Positions 1 through 9,510 of a stretch of DNA of 44,616 nt are shown piece after piece. The position numbers were made by a program, and so were the translations under genes. Location of the stretch: positions 1 through 44,616 of the forward strand of contig JAAEMR010000087.1 in NCBI GenBank assembly GCA_024225395.1. Reading direction: 5' to 3'. The number at the start of each line of letters is the position of its first letter. Positions within the stretch are counted from its first letter, which is position 1. The notes beneath the pieces are model-generated. The model did not search any database. It worked only from the letters and a program-made list of their open reading frames with translations, and was not told the DNA's origin. This DNA comes from Gammaproteobacteria bacterium. GTDB taxonomy: Bacteria; Pseudomonadota; Gammaproteobacteria; GCA-001735895.

Positions 1-106
1 GTTTAGTGAAGCCTATGATTCTCAAACTGGCAATCTAAGCATAACGATTGCATCGAGATAGAGTGAGATTAAAAAAACAACAAATTAGATTAGGATTTCA
101 TTGATC

Positions 107-205
107 TGGTAGAGAAAAAGTGGACACTTTCTTAAGAGTGATTTACTAATCATTCAGGAGGTGTTCAATGAAAAAAAGAAGACAGTTTGATCGAGATTTC
201 AAATA
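107..205 (+). mobile_element. Probable remnant of an IS3-type insertion sequence (left end plus start of orfA)
   Basis: A stretch containing GTGGACACTTT resembles the terminal inverted repeat of IS3-family elements. It is followed by a strong ribosome binding site (AGGAGG) and an ATG at 168. That ATG opens a 12-codon peptide beginning MKKRRQFDRDF, typical of the first residues of an IS3-family OrfA transposase, and stops at 203-205. Nothing recognisable as transposase follows, so only the 5' tip survives. Recognition is by eye from a short stretch. The right end was not found. Confidence 0.4.
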
Positions 206-585
206 ATTTGCCTATAATCACCTGAATCCTCAATTCGTTTTCACGCCACATTGCATAAGGCAGAACAAGTCTATCATAATGATACAAACGTATTCGATTC
301 TCATTATGATAGCTTTTAGGATTTTCATTGACGTAAAAACATATATAAAATTAGTAGGTTATGAATATTCACTTGGTACAAGTTTTGCAAACTATATCGG
401 TCAAGTACTGGATTAGTAAACTGTTGTGGCATGGCAGTGAAACAATGACAATCCCTTCAAGAAATTTTAAATATGCCATGATTTCAAGGGATTAGTTCGG
501 TTGAAGGAGTAGGGGCCGGTGCTTTGTGTTAGAAACGACTACAAATTTATCAATATCGCATTGAAATGTTTGACTAAGAGGAATT
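206..585. other. Gene-poor upstream region with small inverted repeats
   Basis: I see no convincing gene here. Two opposed copies of a CTATCATAATGA motif lie at 271-282 and 301-312, the second as its reverse complement. The first sits in a 13-bp palindrome (272-284) that recurs exactly inside the palindrome at 18976-18992. An imperfect 12-bp inverted repeat with a 3-nt bulge spans 451-492. The leader of the receptor gene ends with AGAGGAATT just before the ATG at 586. At the window edge (2-61) a short open frame ends ...NLSITIASR and could be the tail of a gene outside the window, but it is too short to identify. Confidence 0.35.
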
Positions 586-2317
586 ATGAACTTATTTAAT
601 TTGTCAATTAAGAAAAAATTGTTTTTTATTAGTATGATCTCGGTAATTAGCATTACCTGTCTTATACTCATTAGCCTTCTCTTTTTTAGTAGAATAGGAC
701 AAATTGGGGACATTACAGCAAGCGTACTCAAATATCAATTAAGGGTGAAAGAGGTTTCAATTAATTTTAATGAGTATATCTCAACAGGTGAAAAAGAAGC
801 TTATACCTTTTTAATAAAAGGGCTTACAAGCATAAGAGTTACTGATGGTACTATAGCCCGACTGTATGAATTATTTAAACAGGGGGATTCAGTAGATCAA
901 GCTATTGAAAAAATGATTAAAACCTCACCAAACCCTGATGCTATGAAAAAGGTTGCTATGCTGGTCTATTCAATATTAGATACTGAAGTTTCTGTAAAAT
1001 TATATAACCAATCTGTCAAGGTAAACAAAGTCACATTAAACTGGTTAGAGTTGATCAAACAATACCATGGAATCGATGATTCTGTAGAGAAAAAACAGTT
1101 ATTAAGCCAAATAAATGCCATTGAAGCCAGCATGCCGAGCTTAATGGAAACCACTCATACTATCATGAATGAGATTGCCGATTATTTTTCCTTAAAAATT
1201 CGGAAGGTATTTATCATTATAGGCTCATTATCGATTATTCTTATCGTAGCTATGGGATTTTTTATTACTAAGTCCATTATTGGCCCGTTGAATCTAACAA
1301 TGAATTTTGTTAATGAAATTTCTGAAGGAAATTTCTGAAGGAAATTTGAAAAATACCCTGGATATTTGTAATCAAGACGAACTTGGACTCATGGTCAAAA
1401 ATATGAATACCATGAATTCTAATCTAAGGAGAATGATCAAGGAAGTCAAGATTGGGATTGAGCAGATTAATTCATCAGCATCAGATTTGACAGGATTTTC
1501 TGATGAGGTATCGGATACTTCGGTGAAAAATGCCGAAAAGGCAACATCTGTGGCTGCAGCCTCAGAGGAAATGAGCGGCAATATGAATGCGGTAGCGTAC
1601 AATATGGAAACCTCCTCAAGCAATGTCAATTCAGTTGTTACTGCAATTGAAGAGATGACATCTACGATCAACGAAATTTCAAAAAATACTGAGCAGGCAA
1701 AAGTTATTTCTGATATGGCTGTTGATCGATCCAAAATTGCCAGGAAGCAGATGGCACAATTGGGACAGGTTGCAATTGCCATTGGAAAAATAACTGAAAC
1801 CATCTCTGATATATCAGAACAAACCAATTTATTGTCTCTGAATGCAACTATCGAGGCTGCCCGAGCTGGAGAGGCGGGAAAAGGTTTTGCTGTTGTTGCC
1901 AATGAGATAAAGGAACTCTCACAACAGACTGCTGCTGCAACCCTGGATATTAATGAACATATCAATGCGGTTCAATCTTCTACTGAATCTTCAGTTAATG
2001 AAATTGAACAGATTTCAACTATTGTGCTAGATGTCAGCCAGATTGTAACAACTATTGCGACTGCAATCGAGGAGCAGTCAATTGCCACAAGAGAAATTGC
2101 ACAAAATGTTTCGACGGTTTCTCAGGGGATTATCGAGGTCAATGAGAATGTAGGAAAGAATTCTCATGTTGCCTCAGATATTATGTCTTCTATCACCGAA
2201 GTTCATCAATCAACAGGTGAGATGAAGCATAGCAGCACACAACTTAGGAAGAGTGCTTTGGGATTATCCGCTCTTGCAGAAACGCTTAACAAAATGATTC
2301 GCCGTTTTTCCGTGTAA
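586..2317 (+). pseudogene. Methyl-accepting chemotaxis receptor, frameshifted by a 13-bp tandem duplication
   Basis: The gene encodes a membrane chemoreceptor that would signal to CheA/CheW. Two overlapping frames carry it. The first (586-1338) has TM1 (about residues 13-37), a periplasmic four-helix-bundle-like sensor (about 38-205), TM2 (about 206-228) and the start of a HAMP domain. The second (in frame up to 2317) carries the rest of HAMP and the full cytoplasmic signalling hairpin, including [19 protein letters not shown]. The frames join if one copy of a 13-bp unit at 1315-1347 is removed, giving HAMP sequence [14 protein letters not shown] and a 572-residue receptor of normal size. No C-terminal CheR-docking pentapeptide is seen. 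Start at 586 follows AGAGGAATT. An ATG at 1313 could in principle make a soluble 3' fragment. Both halves are otherwise intact, so the lesion is recent, slippage-reversible or an assembly error. Confidence 0.85.
1315..1347. repeat. 13-bp direct tandem repeat (about 2.5 copies) inside the HAMP codons
   Basis: Every base from 1315 to 1334 matches the base 13 positions downstream, so the unit GAAATTTCTGAAG is repeated in tandem about 2.5 times. Because 13 is not a multiple of three, the extra copy shifts the reading frame and brings in a TGA at 1336-1338. Confidence 0.9.
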
Positions 2318-2319
2318 TT

Positions 2320-2504
2320 TCAGCGACTGATTTTCTGGTCAAGACATGAGCGAAAATGGCGCCTATTGTAGATTCGAGTCAGTTCGTCGGTTATTGCCAT
2401 ATCTGCAATTATCTGATAGGCCGTTGTTCGTTTTTTAGCCAGGTTTGATACCATCATAAAAATTATTGTTAGCACTATTAACACAAAAAAAATTGAGAAT
2501 TAAA
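2320..2504 (-). pseudogene. Relic of a membrane-anchored GGDEF (diguanylate cyclase) gene
   Basis: Between the receptor gene and the kinase at 2666, the minus strand has an open stretch of 61 codons without an obvious start. It reads as a hydrophobic helix (FFLCLIVLTIIFMMV), a short linker, and then MAITDELTRIYNRRHF. The last part closely matches the opening of GGDEF domains (usually DxLTGLxNRRxF). Translation stops at 2320-2322, next to the end of the receptor gene, so the GGDEF signature loop and the rest of the domain are missing, as is everything before the last transmembrane helix. It is a gene fragment and cannot be an active cyclase. The rest of the 2318-2665 gap shows nothing I recognise. 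Confidence 0.65.
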
Positions 2505-2665
2505 TTAGGGTCAAAGACAATGACTGCCAGAGAACAAGCAAGCAGGGATAAAAAAAGTTAGAGTGCATCATTTTGATGTTCAGGGTTTTATCATATCATT
2601 TTTTAATCATAACTGGGTTTAATTGATTCTTAAAGTTATTTCGCCGTTAAATTTTCTCTAATTGA

Positions 2666-5062
2666 TTAAATTTGGTGTATTGGTGAATCAGTTTTGGATT
2701 TCACTGATAATCCAGGCAATCTAATTGTGGCTACTGCACCTTGATCTTTGCCACCACTTTCCAAGAGGAGGCTACCTTGATTAGCTTCGATAAATGTTTT
2801 GCAGTAGTAAAGACCGAAACCTGACGATCCCTTGCTGGAAATTCCAAATTTAAAGATATCATCTATTCGGTCTGCCTCGATACCGGAGCCACTATCTTCA
2901 ATTCTGATAATAGTTATACCTTCGGTATGAGTGGTTGACACATTTATCCTGTGCGGTTTGCCTTCTTTTGCTATATTACTCTCAATTGCATCACAGCTGT
3001 TTTTAATTAGGTTGACCAGAACCTGCATTAATTTGTTTTTTTCAATGAGTACTTTGGGTAGATTTGGTGATAAACTTCTAAAAACTTTTATACTTCTTCT
3101 AAAAATCACTCCCTTTTGAATCTTCAAGGCATCTCTAACGATGTTGTTCAGACTGATACGTTCTTTCATTCCCTCTTTTTCCGGTGCATATGCCCGTTGT
3201 AGACTCAGTATCTCAGAGACGTATTCAACACCAGTAAAAATTGAGTCTACCATACCATTTAGTTTTCGATGATAATTATCAACCTCACCAATCAGACTTT
3301 TCATATAATTGAAGATCTGAATACCTTTTTTGTCTTTTGTGATATATTCTGTCAGATCAGTCTTATGCTTGGACATATCATTATAGCATTCTTTTAAATA
3401 CCTGCCTAAAATGTCACTTTTATTTTTCTTTAATTTTTCAGCTTCTATGGCTACTGGCGTAATCGCATTCCCAATATTATGCAGCACCATTGCGGAGAGC
3501 TGTGCTCTGCCTGCATCAACTGCCTTATTAATCAATTCTTTTTGTGCCTGCTCCAAATCCTTTGTACGATCTTTTACCATGGATTCAAGGTTCATCCGAT
3601 GATTGGCCAGTTCCTCTTCATCTTTTTTTCGTTTCGATATATCCCTGATAATACCTAAGACATTCCACTTCTCTCCAATTTTGACTGCCGACACCGATAG
3701 TTCAACAGCGAAGATCTTACTGTTTTTATGCTTTGCATCACCACCCCATATTTTTCCAATGACATCACCTTTTCCGGATACCTTAAATTCGGCAAATGCC
3801 TGTTGGTATTGATGATGGTATTTATCAGGTATCATAATCAAATAATCCTGACCCATGGCTTCGAGTGTCGAAAATCCGAAAATTTTAGTCGCTGCATTGT
3901 TCCAGAAGGAAATCTGACCATCGTTGTTAACCATCACTAACGCATCTTGCGCTGCTACGCTCATGGCTCTGAATTTTCCTTCACTTTCCTTCAGGCTCTG
4001 CATCAGAGATCGGTTCACCATGATTTCAGTTTCAAGTTCTATGGTTTTTATTCCAATTTCTTTTTTTTGACGATCTTCCTGGTTTAATCGGGTTTCCATC
4101 ATCATTGCTTTTATCTGCATTTTTCCAAACGCAATACTGCCAGCCAAAATAAAGAGTGCAAACACCAGTGCTATCAAAAAAGAAGTATTCAAAGGCCCCG
4201 TCACTTCTCTCACTGGATCAAGTGAGACCCAGAAAAAGGGGGTACCAACAATTTGGGTTCTCAGACCCCAAACATCCATCTCATTATGCTTCGTATCCCT
4301 AATAGTCTGTCGAATAGGATTCTCTGTCTCTGTTGTAACTAGTTCTGCAGGAAAATTTGATTCCGGCTCGGGAAAAAAAATGGATTCATCTCCAGATACT
4401 AACTGGATATATGATTTTTGGGTTTTATTGAGAAGGCCATGGTATTCCAGATCATCAATAAACGTTTTAAGATTCAGCCAGCCAAAAAACTGCCCTTTGT
4501 AGATGCCCTTGAAAAAATAGGGTACACCAATAACAACATTTATATGTCCGTCACTTAAAAATGCCTGTAATTCAGCTCCTGGCCGTGTAGTTTGATGTAG
4601 CAGCCGATCATCATTTGAATCATACTTAGTATCAGCAATGCCGATTTCCAAAAGCATTATCCCGGTTTCCTCTATAAAAGCAATCCGATCGAAAATTCTT
4701 GTACCAAGAATATCCCGTTCATTTATTAGCCGGTCTAATTTCTTTTTTATCTGTATCAGGCTCTCATCAAGTCCATATTTCTTGGACATATCGAGATTCT
4801 TATTTTCAAAATAATCCGCGATTTCTTTGGATTTCGCCAGAGTTTCAAAATCAGATTTTCGATCATGGAACATGTGAGTGATATTCATCACCTGAGCATG
4901 ATGCAGCTGGTGAATTATTTTAAGAGAACTCTGTCTAAGCCAGTTATGGGACTGATAATTCTTAAAAAGCAAAAAGCTAAATAAAACGATTATCAAAACG
5001 ACAGTTAATACTACAAGGACTTCATTTCTATTAATCTTTTTATGCATCAGCTTTAATATCAT
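2666..5062 (-). CDS. Membrane sensor histidine kinase (periplasmic sensor, PAS, LHNIGN-type DHp)
   Basis: A 798-residue sensor kinase. TM1 is at about residues 14-34, a large periplasmic region at about 35-290 looks Cache-like, and TM2 is at about 293-314. Then come a PAS domain with PAC (about 362-480), a coiled coil, and the phospho-acceptor helix with His528 in VLHNIGNAITPV. The C-terminal ATPase has N-box NLIKNSCDAI, DSGSGIEADRI and the unusual G2 box SGFGLYYCKTF. The H-box differs from the usual HELRTP and is shared with three other kinases in this window. There is no receiver, so the partner must be separate. It follows the gene at 5123-7174 by 60 nt and is probably co-transcribed. The start at 5062 has only a weak ribosome site; ATG 5047 is an alternative. 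The periplasmic ligand is unknown. Confidence 0.88.
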   Translation of the reverse strand: MILKLMHKKINRNEVLVVLTVVLIIVLFSFLLFKNYQSHNWLRQSSLKIIHQLHHAQVMNITHMFHDRKSDFETLAKSKEIADYFENKNLDMSKKYGLDESLIQIKKKLDRLINERDILGTRIFDRIAFIEETGIMLLEIGIADTKYDSNDDRLLHQTTRPGAELQAFLSDGHINVVIGVPYFFKGIYKGQFFGWLNLKTFIDDLEYHGLLNKTQKSYIQLVSGDESIFFPEPESNFPAELVTTETENPIRQTIRDTKHNEMDVWGLRTQIVGTPFFWVSLDPVREVTGPLNTSFLIALVFALFILAGSIAFGKMQIKAMMMETRLNQEDRQKKEIGIKTIELETEIMVNRSLMQSLKESEGKFRAMSVAAQDALVMVNNDGQISFWNNAATKIFGFSTLEAMGQDYLIMIPDKYHHQYQQAFAEFKVSGKGDVIGKIWGGDAKHKNSKIFAVELSVSAVKIGEKWNVLGIIRDISKRKKDEEELANHRMNLESMVKDRTKDLEQAQKELINKAVDAGRAQLSAMVLHNIGNAITPVAIEAEKLKKNKSDILGRYLKECYNDMSKHKTDLTEYITKDKKGIQIFNYMKSLIGEVDNYHRKLNGMVDSIFTGVEYVSEILSLQRAYAPEKEGMKERISLNNIVRDALKIQKGVIFRRSIKVFRSLSPNLPKVLIEKNKLMQVLVNLIKNSCDAIESNIAKEGKPHRINVSTTHTEGITIIRIEDSGSGIEADRIDDIFKFGISSKGSSGFGLYYCKTFIEANQGSLLLESGGKDQGAVATIRLPGLSVKSKTDSPIHQI

Positions 5063-5122
5063 ATAGTTATAGAACCAGACAGGTGCTTACCACCACCAGA
5101 ACTGATAATCCTTGTAGTTGTC

Positions 5123-7174
5123 TTATCGATTATAATTATTAAACTCAAGAACAGCTAAGGCTCCGAAGTTCTTGCCGTTGCTATCAATTGTCAGCCGCCC
5201 GTTGTTGGCTTCAACAAAAGTTTTGCAATAATACAGACCGAAACCGGATGAACCTTTACTGGACACTCCAAATTTGAATATTTTATCGATATCCTCAGCT
5301 TCAATACCACTCCCTGTGTCAGCCATAGTGATACCTATTGTGTCACCCTTTTCGAAAATGTCTATCGAGATTTCATGATCTTGTCTTTCCTGATTCTCAT
5401 CTATCGCATCACAGCTGTTTTTGATTAGATTGATAAGCACCTGCATTAATCTATTTTTTTCTATCAAAATATATAAGGGGTCTTTATGGTAATGCACTAA
5501 AATATGTATTTTCCTTCTGTTTATGGCGCTATCCTGAATTTTAAGAGCATCTTTGACAATCTGGTTCAAAATAGTTTTTTCCTTCATAACCTTATTCCCA
5601 GGTGCGTATGCACGCTGAAGGCTCAATATTTCCCCTATATATTGAACGCCTACCTCAATTTTATCTATAATTACTTTTTGTTCGTCCTGTATTGTTTCAA
5701 GCCCCTGAATCAAATTTTTCATATAACTGCTTACCTTTTTTCCCCGCTCATCCCGGGTAACATAATTGGTCAGATCAGTTTTGTTCAGAGCAAGGTCGTT
5801 ATAGCACTCCATAAGATAACGTCTCGCATTTTTAAGGGAGGGCGCTCTCAACTTCTCCAAATTTACGGAGACCGGGGTGACAGCATTTCCGATATTGTGA
5901 AGCACCATGGCAGAAACCTGTGCACGGCCGGCATCTACTGCATTGTTTAAAAGCTCACTTTGTATTTTTTTTAACTCTTGTGTGCGCTTGGCAATTCGAA
6001 CTTCAAGATTTTCTCTATGCTTATCAAGTTTCTTTTCAATGTCCTTCCGGGCTTGTATATCAACATGGGTACCTATAGCGCGGATAGGTTCGCGTCTGCT
6101 ATTAAAAGAAACGACCTTGCCTGTATCCAGAACCCAAAGCCATTTTCCATTTTTACAACGCATCCGATGTTCTGTGCGATAAACAGACGTTTCACCATTC
6201 AAATAGCGCCCCAAGCTTGCCATGGTATCACCTCTATCATCAGGGTGAATAAGAGTTTCCCAAGAAGACACATGACCTCTTATTTCATTCAATTCATATC
6301 CAAGCATTTCTGCCCAGCAATGATTGAACGTCACGTTACCTGATGGAATATCCCAATCCCACAGCCCTATTTGGCTGGCATCAAAGGCTAGCTCAAGCCT
6401 TTCCCGATTTTGCGCAAATTCAAGAGAGGTCGAGTTTAAAACTTCCTGGGATTTTACTATTTTAGCAATCATAAGGTTAAACAGGACCTGTATTTCCTGA
6501 ACTTCTTTAATATTCACTTCAAGCTGCAATGGCTTCACAAGATCCATCTCTGAAACGATGGTAGTAAACCCATGGATAACCTTACAAAGCTGATCAGATA
6601 ACCATTTTGAAAAAAAATAAGAAATCACAATGCCGGAGAATAAAACGAGGCTTGATACAAGGAGCAAACGACCTATCAGTTGTCTTTTATACTGGAGAAT
6701 ATTTGAAAGTGAAATGCCAAGTTCTACATATCCAATTGTCCTCTCAATATTCGATCTGTCAGGAACTTCTTTGATTATACCTAATATGTTTTCTAAGTAT
6801 TTTTTCTTTATTTTGTCGACAGAAAAGTCTATTTCGCTCAGTTTCTCCTTAGCTGAAAAATCGTTATTCTCGTCTTTATGAACCTGGTGTAATAGCTGTC
6901 CCCTGTTATCAAAGATAAGGGCATATTTCACACTGGTTTCCTTAAGCATATCTGTGCATAAATTATCAAGTTTTTCATCATCCTGAACCAGAATTCCCTC
7001 AATAGCCCGATAAGAAAAAGTTTTTATTAATGTTTCTGCTCTCAGATCAAGCTCTTTAAACCCGACGTGAGCCGATTGCTGATAGGAAAAATAATTGACA
7101 ACAAAAATAGTGAGGCCAACTAATAATGAACTGAACCCAACTATCATTGATTGTAGACTATATTTTTTCTGCAT
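5123..7174 (-). CDS. Membrane sensor histidine kinase (HAMP, PAS, LHNIGN-type DHp)
   Basis: A 683-residue sensor kinase. TM1 is at about residues 9-31, a periplasmic domain at about 32-166, TM2 at about 167-189 and HAMP at about 190-242. A PAS/PAC module (about 256-378) contains LIHPDDR and ends before a coiled coil. The H-box is VLHNIGNAVTPV with His426, and the ATPase ends with SGFGLYYCKTF as in the gene at 2666-5062. DHp and ATPase regions of the two are clearly paralogous, while the sensors differ. The ATG follows GGGAG at good spacing. A 223-nt gap separates it from the gene upstream, so it may have its own promoter; a short palindrome lies at 7227-7240. It has no receiver. Confidence 0.88.
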   Translation of the reverse strand: MQKKYSLQSMIVGFSSLLVGLTIFVVNYFSYQQSAHVGFKELDLRAETLIKTFSYRAIEGILVQDDEKLDNLCTDMLKETSVKYALIFDNRGQLLHQVHKDENNDFSAKEKLSEIDFSVDKIKKKYLENILGIIKEVPDRSNIERTIGYVELGISLSNILQYKRQLIGRLLLVSSLVLFSGIVISYFFSKWLSDQLCKVIHGFTTIVSEMDLVKPLQLEVNIKEVQEIQVLFNLMIAKIVKSQEVLNSTSLEFAQNRERLELAFDASQIGLWDWDIPSGNVTFNHCWAEMLGYELNEIRGHVSSWETLIHPDDRGDTMASLGRYLNGETSVYRTEHRMRCKNGKWLWVLDTGKVVSFNSRREPIRAIGTHVDIQARKDIEKKLDKHRENLEVRIAKRTQELKKIQSELLNNAVDAGRAQVSAMVLHNIGNAVTPVSVNLEKLRAPSLKNARRYLMECYNDLALNKTDLTNYVTRDERGKKVSSYMKNLIQGLETIQDEQKVIIDKIEVGVQYIGEILSLQRAYAPGNKVMKEKTILNQIVKDALKIQDSAINRRKIHILVHYHKDPLYILIEKNRLMQVLINLIKNSCDAIDENQERQDHEISIDIFEKGDTIGITMADTGSGIEAEDIDKIFKFGVSSKGSSGFGLYYCKTFVEANNGRLTIDSNGKNFGALAVLEFNNYNR

Positions 7175-7226
7175 TATTCAGTTCTCCCGATGATGACTGT
7201 CGAGCTTTTAAACTCATATATAACAT

Positions 7227-7240
7227 ACAGTAACTACTGT
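7227..7240. promoter_or_regulatory. Short perfect palindrome upstream of the kinase at 5123-7174
   Basis: ACAGTA and TACTGT flank a 2-nt centre about 55-65 nt upstream of the start at 7174. It could be an operator half-site pair. No known binding consensus is claimed. Confidence 0.2.
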
Positions 7241-7397
7241 TTTTAGTCGCACCAATAAATGTAAACCCCACTATTGGAGGAATCGAACTCATGATTTATC
7301 CCACATTCGTCCATTCGCGTATTGTTTCCTTCTTTTCCATCCTGCCGCTGAAGGGTATCTGCTCAAGAAAAGTTTAGGACCATTAGTCATGATCTGC

Positions 7398-8594
7398 TCA
7401 TATCACGTCTCCCTTGGTCTCATTGGACAACGGGATTTTCAAAGTAAAGGTTAATCCAGCTGGAATCCGGTTTTCAACCGTAATATGTGCATTATAAGCA
7501 GCCATCAATTGAGATGAGATAAAAAGGCCAAGACCAGATCCGGATTCGGTTGTATTATCCTCGGATTTAGTTGAAAAAAAGGGGTCAAAAATTTGAGGTA
7601 GTCTTACAGGATCGATGCCGGGGCCGGTATCAGAAAATGAAAGTTCAATTTCGGCAGCTTTATGCTTGGTTGATATTGTCAGCAGCTTTTTTTTCTGATT
7701 ATTCATTGCTTCGCATGCATTTTTCACAAGATTATAAAATACTTGTGAAAAATCAGAATATCTGCCACTAATCAAGGGCAGGGTGTCATTAAGATGGAAT
7801 TCCACTTCTACTTTATAGCGAAGGACAATTTCAGACTTTAAAAACCGGTATTCTTTTTCAATCAGCCTGTTTAAATCAATAGACTCAAGCTTCTCAACCG
7901 GGTTAGTCCCCCCTTGTATCAACATGTCATCCACAAGCTGATTCGTTTTTCCGATAGCCTCCAACACTTTACTGCTGTTCTTTTTTATCTGCTTGACCAG
8001 GGTGTTTATACCGTCTGATTTTATTTCCGGTGTCAATAGTAGTTTGTCAAATTTCAAGATACCTAATTGCATACTGGCCAAGGCCACGGATAGAGGTCCC
8101 CTGAGATTGTGAACAATCCCTTTAACCATTTTACCCGCAATGGCCTGACGTTCACGGGAGATTAATTCATTGGTCTGTTTTCTAACAGTTGCTTCAAGAT
8201 TTTTATTAAGGTCAGCTAATTCTTTTTTCGCATTATACAAGCGGATGAGGATTTCTGCTTTTGCTAGTAATTCATCCGGGTCGTAAGGTTTGGTGAGATA
8301 ATCATCTGCCCGAACCGAGTATCCTTTTATTCGGTCATCAAGGGCCGTCTTAGCAGACAATATGAGAACCATAATATTTTCATCCCTGGCTTTAATCTTT
8401 GAACAGACTTCAATGCCGTCCATACCTGGCATCATAACATCCAGAATAACCAGTGAAGGGGAATATTTTGAAACTTGTTTCAAGGCTTCTTCCCCGCTAT
8501 CGGCAGTACACAGTTCTTTTCCTGAGTCAGCAAAAATTCTTGTTAATGCATTTAAATTGTATTTCTCATCATCTACGAATAACAAAGTGTTCAT
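7398..8594 (-). CDS. Receiver-histidine kinase fusion (REC-DHp-ATPase), soluble
   Basis: A 398-residue soluble protein. An N-terminal receiver (Asp52 in VILDVMMPGMDG, Lys102 in TKPYDPDEL) is followed by a coiled coil, an H-box with His162 in GIVHNLRGPLSV, and an ATPase with NLVKNACEAM, DTGPGIDPV and GSGLGLFIS. It probably receives a phosphoryl group on the receiver and tunes its own kinase, or works as a relay hub. The start is placed at ATG 8594, preceded by AGGAAAAGCT, because translation from 8639 would add 15 residues unlike any receiver N-terminus. It lies 104 nt below the six-gene operon at 8699-14853 and may be a seventh member or have its own promoter. There are no membrane segments. 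Confidence 0.85.
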   Translation of the reverse strand: MNTLLFVDDEKYNLNALTRIFADSGKELCTADSGEEALKQVSKYSPSLVILDVMMPGMDGIEVCSKIKARDENIMVLILSAKTALDDRIKGYSVRADDYLTKPYDPDELLAKAEILIRLYNAKKELADLNKNLEATVRKQTNELISRERQAIAGKMVKGIVHNLRGPLSVALASMQLGILKFDKLLLTPEIKSDGINTLVKQIKKNSSKVLEAIGKTNQLVDDMLIQGGTNPVEKLESIDLNRLIEKEYRFLKSEIVLRYKVEVEFHLNDTLPLISGRYSDFSQVFYNLVKNACEAMNNQKKKLLTISTKHKAAEIELSFSDTGPGIDPVRLPQIFDPFFSTKSEDNTTESGSGLGLFISSQLMAAYNAHITVENRIPAGLTFTLKIPLSNETKGDVI

Positions 8595-8698
8595 AGCTTT
8601 TCCTATTTGCCACATTCGCTGTTTAAAACAATACGCCACGATATTTATAACGGCGATTCATTTTGTACCATGAGGATAGCGGATATAAATATGCCAAC

Positions 8699-9490
8699 TT
8701 AAATCAAATGGTGATAATACAATGCATATTTGTAGACCTTGGTTACTTCCTCTCCTATAATATTGCTATAATTGACTCCGATTTTTTTGCAGGTATACCG
8801 TGAATAACAAACATCAAGAGCTGTACTGCGGATCTCTTTTCTCATGTCCTGGTCAAGTCCTGAAAAAATTTCTTCTATATCATCTGAGGTGAGTTCTATA
8901 GTATCGAATTCTTTTCGATCGAAATGACCAATTTGCCTGACCTTGTCCACCGATGCCATGTCTGTTAAACCGTTTGCAGCCGCTTGTGTTACGAAAGAGT
9001 CGGTCCATTGATCAAACTGTTTTTTTTCTGGTGTATTTTTTAGACGTTTGCTTGCAAAATGAGTTTGATCTGAAGACTCGAACAGGTCTTGTGTTAAAAT
9101 TGTATCCGTTGTCATCAGCCTGGAAAGCCGTTTAGCCTTATCGATTGTCATTTTAAGATTATAATCTTCCCAAGGTTTCAGGATGAATTTATAAACACCT
9201 ATCTCATTAATGGCTTGGATCGCGACGTTTATGTCGGCATAAGCCGTCAGCATCATGGTAATTATATTCGGATATCCCTGATTAACAACCTGTAAAAATT
9301 CAACTCCAGTCATTTGGGGCATGCGCTGATCCGATATGATCAGATCAATATGATTCGTTTCTATCAAAGAAAGGGCCTCGAAGCCATTTTCCGCGGTTAG
9401 GATATCAAGTCCCTCTTCATTCAGTGTACGATTCAATGATCTGATAATGGATGGTTCATCATCCACAATAAGTAATTTTGTTTTTTCCAT
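8699..9490 (-). CDS. Response regulator: KPW-type receiver with unrecognised C-terminal domain
   Basis: A 263-residue protein. The receiver (residues 1-120) has Asp54 in IISDQRMPQM and Lys105 in FILKPWEDY. Residues about 130-263 form a domain I do not recognise. It contains an acidic stretch (TIELTSDDIEEIF), a Cys/Tyr-rich stretch (DVCYSRYTCKKIG) and a YKYALYYHHLI tail. The start is ATG 9490, behind AGGAATTGGC; starting at 9553 would add 21 residues overlapping the upstream gene. It is the last gene of the tightly spaced operon beginning at 14853. Its output is unknown, and no DNA-binding helix-turn-helix is evident. Confidence 0.8.
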   Translation of the reverse strand: MEKTKLLIVDDEPSIIRSLNRTLNEEGLDILTAENGFEALSLIETNHIDLIISDQRMPQMTGVEFLQVVNQGYPNIITMMLTAYADINVAIQAINEIGVYKFILKPWEDYNLKMTIDKAKRLSRLMTTDTILTQDLFESSDQTHFASKRLKNTPEKKQFDQWTDSFVTQAAANGLTDMASVDKVRQIGHFDRKEFDTIELTSDDIEEIFSGLDQDMRKEIRSTALDVCYSRYTCKKIGVNYSNIIGEEVTKVYKYALYYHHLI

Positions 9491-9510
9491 GCCAATTCCT
9501 TTAGTAAATT

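Noticed and set aside
1372-1965. Long minus-strand frame (197 codons) opposite the chemoreceptor signalling domain
   Set aside because: Antisense shadow of the conserved MCP hairpin; no promoter or ribosome site.
5504-5950. Plus-strand frame of 148 codons opposite the kinase at 5123-7174
   Set aside because: Lies fully antisense to the DHp and ATPase codons, which are unmistakable on the other strand.
7265-7305. Plus-strand text GGAGGAATCGAACTC resembles the 3' end of a tRNA on the minus strand
   Set aside because: The T-arm stem does not pair and no anticodon or D arm can be found nearby, so I do not call a tRNA or an attachment site.
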